A stretch of 64,000 bases of DNA from Zygnema cylindricum (lineage: Eukaryota; Streptophyta; Zygnematophyceae; Zygnematales; Zygnemataceae): positions 83,947 to 147,946 of the forward strand of contig JBBHKE010000463.1 of the NCBI GenBank assembly GCA_037447655.1, written 5' to 3'. Below, piece after piece: positions 23,000 through 33,800 of this stretch. The number at the start of each line of letters is the position of its first letter. The first letter of the stretch is position 1. The notes beneath the pieces are model-generated. The model was not told where the DNA came from and did no database searches. It saw nothing but the letters and a program-made list of their open reading frames with translations. Position numbers and translations under genes: made by a program.

Positions 23000-24884
23000 A
23001 TGTTGACTCAGAAAGAAGCAATAGGTAACATGCTGGAAAGATTTGAAATGAGAGATGTAAAAGGATCCGTAACTCGTATGGAATTTAGGCAGAAATTAGA
23101 AGGAATTGATACAGATTCAGGCATAATGGTTGGTAGGAGTCTAGAGACAGGGGAGGAAGAGTTTATGGCTTCAAAGCCATATAGACAAGTAGTCGAAAGT
23201 CTTTTATATTTTATGAATTATACGAGACCCGACATTGCAGCAGTTGTGGGAGTCTTGAGTAATAGTCTGCAGAATCTTAAAAGCGTAGATTGGGAAGCAG
23301 CGAAAAGGGTGTTGAGATATCTTGCAGGAACTCGAAATCTCAAGCTTGTACTCGGAAAAGGAGAGGTGAAAATACAGACATGGGGCGATGCCATCTATGG
23401 GGACATGCCAAGCCGGAAATCTACAATTGGTTTTGTACTTAAGATTGGAGATGGAACTTGCTGCTGGAGTAGCAAATTACAAAAGGTTACAGCTCAATCC
23501 ACAATGGAGTCTGAATATATGGCTGCAGCTTCGGCCCTCAAGGAGCTCCTATGGGTCAAGTGTATTCTACAAGAACTTGGGTACATGCAAACAGGTCCTC
23601 AGTCTATTTGGTGTGACAACCAGGCAGCCATTGTCATTGCTTCTAACCCCAACCTGTCAAGCTCGTGTGCATTCTCGGCATTTCTGGGGCTTTATTCCAC
23701 CTTGTACGGACTCTCGCGTATGGAGAAGGGGGAGGACCGCCAGCCGGATCGGATCTTTGTATTTTTACCATGGAGCAATACGCACTTTAGTTCACCTTAA
23801 ACGAAGGTCGGACTCCGGATTTAGTCCGGTGCAACAGTGGCGGCTCCATTACATGGCATCCGTTCTGTGTAACTCTAGCGGAGGGGTACATTGTGGAACA
23901 ATACGCAGCCTTTAAGATTGCCCCGTAGATCTTTCTGTTAGCTGTTAGTAAGATGTTAGTTCAGGCCCTACAGATGGGTAAATCATTTATGACGATGGGT
24001 CAAAGTTGGGCGGTTTCACGTCGAGTCAGAACTTTGTTGCCCTTTTGGTGTATTATAGGAGGACCTTCGGCCGCTAATCCAGCCAAAACCAGTCGTTTAT
24101 ATTTTAGCCCTGAGTGTAGTACAGACTGTCTTGTCTTGTGTCCGTGCGATAACAATTGCTGGCTGATGATTGGCTCGCCACATTGCTTTGACTTTGGCAC
24201 TTGCAGTAGGACAAACTCTGATTGTATAAGGCACTTGGGGCCGAAGGAGACAGGTTGCTTTTTCAGTACTGTCTCCTGAGAAAACCCACAGAGAATGAGA
24301 TCAACCCTTCTATTGGAGAACTGTTGCATTGTGTCGTTGACTCTATTGCCATCTTTGTTTTGGATTGTCTTTTGTGGAGACCGTAGCTCGGGTGGGTGGT
24401 TTGCACTATTCTCTCTTTGGGCGGTTTAGACTTTCGCTGTTTGAAACTTAGAAGAGTCTTGTCGGATCCGTACGGCGGGACCGAGGGGTGAGAATCTGGG
24501 GGGGGTACCGGGTACTTTCTCTTTTCCACTCCATTTTTCATTATTATCTATGCATATCCCTGGGGGGGAGGGGTAAGGAACAGAGATGGGCATGGTCACA
24601 GACCCGGGGAAACATCAGTGTGTGAAGTGGATTGCAGGTTTTTCATGCACACCTCCTTGGACATCTTACCTGAACATTCCGGTTCTCAGGCACGCTCGAC
24701 AAACCATCATTTTAAAAGTAAACACATGGATGTTAGACTTCACTTTGTCAGGGAAAAAGTACTTGCAAAAGTCATTAAGCTGTGTTATTTACCGGATGAG
24801 AAGATGGTGGCTGACATGTTAACAAAAGCCCTCCCTGCTCCTAAGTTGCAGTTTTGCATAAAAGCTGTAGGACTAAGTGAGTAA
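23000..24884 (+). pseudogene. Copia RNase H domain, split by insertion
   Basis: The first part, 23000 to 23654, holds YRQVVESLLYFMNYTRPDIA, AAKRVLRYLAGT, SSKLQKVTAQSTMESEYMAA and IWCDNQAAIVIASNPN. The domain resumes at 24702 with NHHFKSKHMDVRLHFVREKV and ends near 24884 with DEKMVADMLTKALPAPKLQF. Removing the intervening 1,047 bp plus one 4-bp duplication restores the reading frame exactly across NPN-HHF, which proves a later insertion. The usual D-A-D-W catalytic segment reads WGDAIYGD here and is degenerate. Confidence 0.9.
23655..24701. mobile_element. TGTC..GACA insertion, 1,047 bp
   Basis: The element starts TGTCAAGCTCGTGTGC and ends GCACGCTCGACA. The ends are imperfect inverted repeats (TGTC-AGC-CGTG-C). 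It is flanked by an exact AACC duplication (23651-23654 and 24702-24705), and excising it restores the host RNase H frame. It encodes nothing recognisable. TG..CA ends and a short duplication fit a solo LTR; the longer inverted-repeat similarity would also fit a non-autonomous TIR element. A related relic lies at 1876, also in a Copia RNase H gene. Confidence 0.8.
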
Positions 24885-24910
24885 CTAAGTCAAAATATTT
24901 AGGGGAGTGT

Positions 24911-25996
24911 TGAGATTTGAAATCTTTAGTTAGTAAATAGAGTAGACTTAGAATAGTTTTTTTAAGAAGGTGTATATAAGACTTACCTTTATTAGTGTTA
25001 CAGTAGGCAAAGTACAATAGAGTGTATTCTACCTCTGCGCGTTTTACGGAGTGATGACGACACGCGTCACGCAACAGGCAATTGGAATCGCCAGATCAGA
25101 CGGACGGAATCTGATCCGGATATCTCGGAAAATATATGGTACGGCTATTTTTGGAGTCATACGGATATTTTGGAATTATATGGTACGGAATATTTTTTAT
25201 GATCATTAATTAGAAACGTCCGGATATTTCGGAAGTGAATCATGATCATTGATTTTGAGAAACGTCAACGGACGCGATTCACGTGGGACCGCAAGTGACG
25301 AGGCGAGATTTACGTGGGACCACAAAGTGACGAGGCGTGATTCACGTGGGACCACAAGTGACGAAGCACTCAGGTGCTTCGTACTACGCGACCACATTCG
25401 GCTGGACTTTAGCGGCTACTGCTGACTAAGCATTTGGAACGTTGTGTGTACGGTTAAGACGTTTTGTGTACGGTTCAATGTCTGTAAATATTTGAATAAC
25501 ATTAGTTTGTATTTTAGTGTGAAAAAAAAATAGTGTTCCATTAATCAAGTTTTTAGAAAATAATAATTAGGGTTTTGAGGTATAGTGACGTACAGGCAGG
25601 ATGCTTTGTTGTTAGTCAAGATAATAACCGTAGTAACGGTTACCCAAATTAGTGTAGATCAGTAGATAGACACTGTGAGTATATAACTTAGAACTTAGCC
25701 AATTTTGTAGTATCCAGTTTTGGGAATATGATTTTCTAAGGGCAATTTTTGGGAAACTTCTAGACATCATATCTTATGGTTTACTGAGTCATTTGGGATG
25801 CAATTTTGGGAATTGTCAGTTTACTGTATCGTGTATCACTGTGGCAAATTTGAAGCATATTGGCTTTTTGAGTCATATTTTGTGTCAGTTCTAAGTTGGC
25901 CGTTGAGTAGGTACTTTGATAGTTTCTACTGTTTTTCATGTCTACCTCCACTACTACTGCTGGTTCTCCGCCTGCAACGGTAGAGTTAGAACAACA
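24911..25996 (+). repeat. Copia 3' long terminal repeat
   Basis: This is the second copy of the repeat at 18674. It has the same TGAGATTTG start, the same GTATATAAG box (about 24973) and the same final segment containing an ATG (25938) and MSTSTTTAGSPPAT, then similarity through AGAACAACA. Beyond 25996 the sequence is unrelated to gag. Confidence 0.8.
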
Positions 25997-26725
25997 GTCT
26001 GTCGCTATGCTCCAAAAAGGTTGACATCCGAGCGGTCGAGCTGTTTGGCGCCTCTGTTTTTTGTTTTTTTTGCGAAATGAATGGTACGGGAGCATTCATT
26101 TCGTCATCTCATTCACCATCCGTTTCTAGTGTGAATCCTGCAATTACAATGGAAGGACGAGACGTGGTAAGGATTGTCAAATTTTGTACTTCTACCTATT
26201 TTAACGTACATGTAATGACGACGGATTCTGTATACCTAAATCAGCGTTATAGAGAAATTACACTTAAACATTTTTTTCACAATGGGATTTTTACACAAAT
26301 TAACATCAATGACACTAATTCATTATTGACACTAGTAATTTATATAGTCTAATAATGATTCACGGTGTACTGTTAATGTTTTTATTGCCAGTTAAAATAA
26401 CGTACAATTTCTTAACGATTTTCAATTTGAGACAGCCAATCGGAAGCTGATACCTTCTAATCGCAACCGTCACATCCACATGTGTTTTAAGAGACGAAAA
26501 AAATATTAACACTAAGGGTATGTCTCCATGTGCCAAAGTAAGGGGTATTTTTCTGTTGTTTTCTTTTAAACTTAGCGCCGTACCGCGCAAGTTTTAACCG
26601 TACAAAAAAAGTACATTTTGCGTCATGATTTTACGGACGCAACCTAATGGAAGGCACTGCAATCAATAAATATATCCGTACATTTACTGAAACCGCTAAT
26701 GGAAGTCCGGCCTTAGAATATACTA

Positions 26726-27273
26726 CACCGCCAATTGCTATTAGCGTAATGTACGCTAATTCCGTCCCGGTTTTATTTTTTATTTTCAAACAGCGTAGCT
26801 TATTCTATTTTTTTATGTACGCCATTTAGGGTTATTTTCCAAGTACCGTACAAAACGAAAGTATGCTGTCTTTTAAATAGTGTGGTGTACGGTTCATGTC
26901 AAACCGTACAAAATTGTACCTTTTTTAGTGAAAAAGTGTAATTAATGAGTTTTAGTAACCGCAGACGCATGAGAATATGCTCTCTAAAAAAGGGATAAAA
27001 TCGGGTTGTCAAATATCATGATCGCACATATTCGTCCAACAACCACGTTTCGACTGTGTGAACGTACGATTTGTCAGATTTTGTACAAGTACCTATATTA
27101 GTGTAAGCATGTTTGCGACCGACATTTATTTTTTTCAAAGACCCAAAATTAGAATTATTAAACAATTAGAATGTATGTTTTTTTTCAAAATTTTCAAATT
27201 ATTAATTAGCGTACACCACTGTAATTATTCTTATACGCTAAAGAAACTTTTACGCTAATAGCGATTGGCGGTG
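26726..27273. mobile_element. Mariner-like TA element K4
   Basis: The ends are CACCGCCAATTGCTATTAGCG and CGCTAATAGCGATTGGCGGTG, an inverted repeat with one mismatch in 21, flanked by TA on both sides. A TA target is the Tc1/mariner (Stowaway) pattern. The 548-bp body has no transposase. It is immediately followed by a second copy of the family. Confidence 0.75.
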
Positions 27274-27280
27274 TACTGTA

Positions 27281-27820
27281 CACCGCCAATCGTTATTAGC
27301 GTTGTGTACGCTAATTCCGTCCCGCTTTTTTTTTTTTTTATTCTCCATTAGTGTAGTTCATTCTATTTTTTTTTTTATTCTATTTAGGGTTATTTTTAGT
27401 ACGTTGTCTCTGAAATAGAGTGGTATACGGTCAGTGTCAGACCGTACATAAATTTACCTTTTTAAGTTAAAAAGTACAATAAATTAGTTTTAGTAACCAC
27501 GGACGCATGAGAATGTGCGTTCTAAAAAGGGAAAAAAACCAGGTTGTAAAAAATCCCGCTCGCACATATTCGTCCGACAGCCGCGTTTCGACCGTGTGAA
27601 TGTACGATTTGTGTACGATTTGTCATATTTTGTACGGAGACCTATATTAGTGTAAGCATGTTTGCGACCGACATTTTTTTTTTCAAAGATCCAAATTACC
27701 ATAACCAAACAATTAGAATGTATGATTTTTTCCAAAATTTTCAAATTCTTAAATAGCGTACACCACGGTAATTATTTTTATACGCTAAAAAAACTTACAC
27801 GCTAATAACGATTGGCGGTG
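27281..27820. mobile_element. Mariner-like TA element K5
   Basis: The ends CACCGCCAATCGTTATTAGCG and CGCTAATAACGATTGGCGGTG are a perfect 21-bp inverted repeat, flanked by TA. Its body aligns with K4 in the same orientation. Shared segments include GTACGCTAATTCCGTCCCG, GACGCATGAGAAT and AAGCATGTTTGCGACCGACA. The two elements are separated only by TACTGTA. Confidence 0.8.
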
Positions 27821-27998
27821 TACTGTACATGTTGTCGTCTTGTGTTTTTCGACCCAGGGCCACATCAAGAAACGTCATCTTCAACCTTTATTTTAAAACA
27901 CATTGGCGATGTGTTTTAAAACAAAGTATTTTTGCTAAACAAATAGGAACACATATTTGCACTTGTCATTTTTTTTCAAAAATTTCAAACGAATTCAA

Positions 27999-28150
27999 GC
28001 GACGGCGAAAAGTACACGATTCGCTATATTTTGTCCGTTTGAGTTTAGTACGACGAGTAAAAGTATACAATTTGTCTTGTTTTGTCCATTTGCGTCTAGT
28101 ACGACGAGGAAAAGTATACAATTTGTCTTGTTTTGTCGCGTCCAACTGCC
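27999..28150 (+). repeat. 51-bp tandem repeat
   Basis: Three diverging copies of a 51-bp unit with core CGACGA.GAAAAGTATACAA and TTGTC.TGTTTTGTCC are present. Because 51 is divisible by three the unit stays open and creates a repetitive frame (27829-28350), which I do not regard as a gene. It lies about 490 bp upstream of the bestrophin-like start codon. Confidence 0.6.
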
Positions 28151-28634
28151 CGAAACGACCACAGGTTGGCAACTTTCAAATTTGTCCATGTCGACTAAAG
28201 CAAACTCTTCTCCTCCCCGATTTTAAGGAGATAGCAATTTCTCAAAATGCGGATATTCTTGTGAAGCAAGGAAAACCGCGCCTGAATAATACCTTTAAAG
28301 CAAATGGTCAATTAAAGAAGTTTGGGAACTTAAACCCTAGGAATTCGTAAAAAGCTAAAAGCAGAACCGATTCAAAAACCTAAGTACACTTCTGCATTTC
28401 GAATAAATGTTTACCATTGACTTCATATCACTTAAGATAACCAGACATTGTAATCTCAGAGAAACCCTAGAGAAGCTTCGGTATCACCTGGAAAAAGTCA
28501 TAATTTTTTAAATGATAACCCTACGGTTCAAACCCCTGAGTCTGCAATTCTGACGTCAGCCATTCTACACTCAAAACCCTAATTTCCGACTCTACCTTTG
28601 TAACCCTCAATTTTTGAAACTCTAAATTGCAAAA

Positions 28635-30815
28635 ATGATTCTCTATGAGAAACAGTTTGGGGCCTTCAATCTGCTCACACGTGTGTACGGATCCTCCTGG
28701 CCACGCGCCTCCATCTTAGCGATTCCTGGAACCGTCATCGGAGGGGTTTTGAGAGCCTTTTTTGGGGAATACATGAAAGAACATTTTTTTTTGCATCCGT
28801 ACCCTTGTACGATTCTATTTCTTTATTCCTTTTACTTTCGGTTGGAAACATGCCATTGTGGTTGATGCTTGGAAAACATTTTTATGTTCCAAAGTTCCCT
28901 TTGACTATGGGAGGACCAATTGTGGCATATTAATTACTGTGGACAAAAATTTGCAGGAAGATGGCGATATATCACAAAAAAAAAATATGTAAAAAGTTGA
29001 AGAACAAAAAGAATGAAAAGAATGAAAAACGGGGAATAGCCAGCAACGATTACATTTCAGAGGGTCAATCATATCAAACCAGAAATTTGGCATTTGTGCG
29101 AATGTAGAAAGTTCAATCCCAAGGAAATAATATCAGTAATAATAATTTTAATAGTAACAATAATGCTCGAAGTAATAATAATAACACCTAATAAGTACGT
29201 AAATGAAAAATCAGAAAACATGCATATATTAACCTACCTGATAACTGTTTATCCATCACAATTTGAGGAGAGACTAATTTGGTCTTGATTCAAAGAGTAT
29301 ATCTCCTCCTCTCCATCTACCACACCTCTCATCCGAGTTTTGTTGAACTTTCCTCCTGTAAGTTGTCAATTTTTGGAGGTTATATGTGGACCACAGTGCG
29401 TAAATATTGAAAAGAAAAGCGTGGATTAAAAATGTAGATCAAAGCCCCTTTTTTTTGGCTACATGAGCTAGTGTGAGCCACGAGGTAGTTTGACATTGTC
29501 TTGGTTTGTCCACACTAATGACGGTGGGCTGAAACTTTACCCCTTTTTTTATTTCTTCGGAACAGATTCCTTGTTTGCTACAGTTCTCTCTCTCCTCCTC
29601 ATTTTTCGAATCAATCTCAGTTACGCTGTAAGTCCCTCTTCCTCCTCCCTTCTCCCTCCTCCTTTCATTCTCTCTCCCTTCTGTGTTGCTTCTCTTTCCG
29701 CTCTTTACCCCTCCTTCCCCTCCCCCCCCCCCCTCCCCTCCCCTCCCCGCTCCCCCCCCCTTCAATCCCCTCCCTCCCCCTCCCCTTTCTCCTCTTCACA
29801 TCATGAGGCCTGCGGCCCACCAACTTCTCTCCTCTGTTCAACCTCCTTCCTGTGACACGTGTCACAATGGCGTGAGGTGCATGTGGATCTCACGTGATGT
29901 GACACGTGTGACGTGACATGTGGCAGCGCTATTGGGAGGGACGCACCATGGTGGCTCAGCTCAGGTGCTCTACCCCTAATCCCCCCCTCCCCCTCTCCCT
30001 CTCCTAGTATCTCTCTCACCCTTGTATGGTGTGGACCATACCTCTGCTCCCTAACAGAAGGAGGTGGATTCTCTCTCCTCTCTCCCTCTCCCTCTCTCCC
30101 TCGGTTTCTTTCTCTCCCTTCTCGCGCTCTTTCTCTCTCCTCTCTCTCTCTCTCTCTCTCCCTCTCATGAAATCTGGAGCATCCGTTCGGCACAGATGAC
30201 AGGACACGTCTCAAGTGGGGGGGGCAGAGAGTGAGAGAGGGAGAGGACGCACCAGAATTGGTGTGGATGGCTGTAGGGCAAGGGGGGGGGGGAGTGAGGG
30301 TGGACTGGAGATAGAAGTGTGGGTCCCATGGCGGAACCGGAGGCAGTGAAAAAAGTGGGTAAGGCTGTCCACACTATTTTTGGCGGGAGGAGGACGTGAC
30401 GGTGGTTCTGTTGTAGGCCGTTTTGGGATTTTTTTGTTTTCTTTTTGTTTTTTTCTTATTTCTTTTGTTGGGGGGGTGGGTAGAGGGTTTTGGAGGTTCT
30501 TTTGGGGGGTGGTTTTTTTTTTTTATAATTGTTATAACTATTTAGAATTTTTGGTGATTTCTTTTTTTTTGCTTAATGTGTTCTGGTGTTCTTTTGTTTT
30601 TTGGGGTGTAAGGCGGAGGCTGTTTTTGGGAATTTTGGGATTTTTTTTGGTTTGGGTTTTTTTTGGGGGTGGAGGGAGAGAGGGGCGTTTTGGGGAACCA
30701 AAAATTATAACGATATATCCATAGTGAAAGCAAACCAAATTTTGTTTTTCTTTTTCCCCTTTGTTGCCCCCTTTTCTAGCTTGTTTTCCAGCTCCTTCCC
30801 ATCGTTTATTTTTTC

Positions 30816-30848
<33 letters not shown>

Positions 30849-33800
30849 GTTGATGGTGAACAGCACGAAATGGGCCGACGCCGCCATTCAGGTACTATTT
30901 TGTCTTTTCTAATAATGTTCTTAGTATTATTTTGTTTTTTTTTTCTGATTACATTCTTAGTACTTCTTTGTCTTTTTCTGATAATATTATCAGTAGTTTT
31001 TGTCGTTTTCTGATGGTAGTCTTACACTGGGATGATTCGGAAATCTATGGATTTGGTATTCAAATAAGGACCACACTATTTTTCATGTCCAAAAATAAAA
31101 TGAAAAAGGCATGTTTGCATTTAAAGGCCGACAAGGGTCCGTTTAAAATCTTGTAAAAGATAAAACAAGGAGTAGAAAATAAAGCAAAAGTAAAAATAGA
31201 GTAGACGTCAAAGCCTCAAATAAACAACAAATAAGACACTTTTTTTTTTTTTAAAATAAATAGACCTAAAGAAATTTCTGTCAAATTAAAACATTGAATA
31301 GAATTTTTTGAGGTGATCATCTTAAAAAAAGAAAAAAATCCTGGGATTATGCTTCAAAAAACCTGGAAATGTCACTAGGAAAATCCAGAATTACCCTTTA
31401 AACCTTTTAAAATAAACGTGAAATTTAAATTTTCTAGTACTTTTGGGAAAAACAAATGTAGGATTCACGTTCTTTCTTTTTAAAGCCTCCAAGAAAGTTC
31501 GCAAGATCTATACACTGTACACTATCATTATATTTATACACTTTATATTATACATTATGCATCATATATTATACATTATACATTGTACTTGTACATCGTA
31601 CATTGTAATACATTATACATTACACATTATACATTATACAATACACGCTATACAGTAGATGTTATATATTACACTTAATACATCATGCAATAAACAATAC
31701 ACAATGCACAATACACAACACACAATACACAACACACAATACGCAACACACAATACGCAACACACCACACACAATACACACCACACAATGCACACCGCAC
31801 GATGCACAATCCACATGCACCTGCATCTTCCTATCTCCATACGGTGTGCAGGTGCTGTCGTTCGACGAGGCGGCCAAGGAGCCGCTGGTGCCCGGAGGCA
31901 CGCAGTTCCGCGCAGAGTTCCTGCACGCGGTCAGCCTCATGCACGCGCTGGCCATGCAGGTGAGGGGGGCGCCAGGCAGCAGCCAGGCAGACAGACCGAC
32001 CAGACAGGACGAGAGGGGCGCACTCTAACTCTCATGTGGCTTGCGGTTGTTCCATCCTTGCAGAGACTTCGTGGGGACACTGATCTTTCAAATCTCACTT
32101 TTGGTAAGTTCCCAGTTTTTATTTATTTCTGGTGCGCACGGAATTTGCTTCCCTCTTTCTCCTACTTCCTCCTCCTCGATATCCTCTCCCCCTCCCTCAC
32201 TCCGTGTTTTGTTTAGCAACAGAAATGTTGGAGCTAGAATGGGAAGTGACACTGAAACTTCATTCAGGACGGACAGGGAACAACTTCAAGTAGGAAACTG
32301 GTTTTTTGTTTACAATTTTTATTACTTGAAAACTGAACATGGCATCAGAAGGAGTGGAACTGGAGCTGATCCTGGAGCTGTAATTGAGACTAGAAACTGA
32401 GACTGGAATTGCAACTGAATAAGGAACCAGAACAAGAACTAAAGTTGAACCAAAGACTGGAATGTGACACTTGGGATGGGAACTGTAACTGAAACTGAAA
32501 GTGGAACCAGAAAAGAAGTTTTCATTGAACCGAAGACTAGACTGTGACACTTCGAACGGGAACTGAGAAAAGTGGATCTGGAAAAGAAGTTCACGTTGAA
32601 CCGAAAACTAGAACGTGACATTAAAAATGAGAACTGGAAGGGAATTGCAGCGAGCTTTTCGGACATTTCTGAGCCTCCGCCGGTGGATTCGGCCGACATC
32701 GACGAATGGCTCAAAGTCAGAGGCTTGAAGTGAGTCTCAATTGGACTCTCACTCTCACAGTATTACTGGTTACCGAATCCCTTAAACACCCCATTTAAAC
32801 AGCGACCCTGGAACAAATAATTGAAAATTCTCTCGAGCACCTCGCATTTAACTTGGCTGATAAGTTCTTACACAACTTCTTCTTCCCATATACCGAGAAC
32901 AATGATACTAACAGATTTTTTTTTCTGAATGCTGCCACTTTGGAGAGGGAGAGAACAGGTCCTATGTGCTTCTTCGAGTCCATGAGCATCACTACCAGAA
33001 ATACTTTCGTAGCCTCCCTTTACCAGTACTTGGAGGACTTAACCGAACAGAGGAAGCTATTATAGCTTCAGCAGAACATGAACCTGTTTTTCTTATCTTC
33101 TGTTGGGTTCATCGGCTCATAGTGGAGAGAAGAATGGCAGGAGGAATACGAGAAGATGCTCCTATTGTCTCACGGATCCATCAAGTTCTGTCAGGTGGGG
33201 CAATCATGTCTTTTTTTTTTCGCTTCTATTTTGTTCTGTTCAGTTTCTATTTCGATTCCATTTTTTTGAGATGGGTTTGTTTGGTTGACTTTTTGGTCTA
33301 ATGTTGATCCTTTTAACACTAAACGCCTAGTGCCCATTTGGAGACATGTCCAGAAGGCCAATTATCTCCCCCGCCCCCTAGAGGCCAAAATACTTATCAG
33401 AATCGAGGTTTGCTGTTTTTGTTGGATTCATAAGTTCCTAAATAAGTAGAGAGAATGTTCATGGGATTAAAATCGGAGTATTTTACGAGATACAGTGGTA
33501 GAACGACAAAATTCTTGCGCTTTTTTCAAATTGGCCTATGTCTTCAAATAAATCATGAAAACCATTCTGATGATGTTTTTTAATAATCAAACAAATTCTA
33601 TACAGTTTTATGGAAATCCATCAAGATATATGACAAAAAATTTGGAGTTCTTTTTGTCAAACAATGACACGTAGAAAAGCAAAAATGACAAAAAACATCT
33701 CAATTTTTTGGTATGTTTGTTTGAAATTTATGAAAAAAAGGAAAAATGATTTAAAAGCTGTGTGACTCTGTAAGCGTTCCTAGTTTACTACTTAAAACAC

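Larger units (their letters stand above)
18674..25996 (+). mobile_element. Copia LTR retrotransposon, near complete
   Basis: The element is bounded by direct repeats 18674-19743 and 24911-25996, about 1.07-1.09 kb and closely similar. Both start TGAGATTTGAAATCTTTAG and both end shortly after an ATG that opens the gag frame. The coding order is gag, protease, integrase, reverse transcriptase, RNase H, which is the Copia order. A polypurine tract TTTAGGGGAGTG lies just before 24911. All domains carry stops or frameshifts and the RNase H is split by an insertion (23655-24701), so the copy is dead. I found no clear target duplication at the outer edges and no tRNA-Met type primer site next to either possible LTR end. 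Confidence 0.9.

Noticed and set aside
26077-26175. Open frame MNGTGAFISSSHSPSVSSV after the 3' LTR
   Set aside because: It resembles a gag N-terminus superficially but is too short, has no continuation and lies outside the repeat.
30380-30724. Phe/Gly/Trp-rich frame and Lys/Pro-rich opposite frame
   Set aside because: Low-complexity T/G intron sequence of the channel gene.
31659-32216. 185-codon open frame spanning two channel exons
   Set aside because: The frame is a chance read-through of a microsatellite and intron; the true exons are 31852-31959 and 32064-32103 in matched phase.
32210-32295. Possible extra channel exon reading ATEMLELEWEVTLKL
   Set aside because: It has a fair acceptor but no donor in a phase that fits the next exon, whereas skipping it gives perfect phase between 32103 and 32651.
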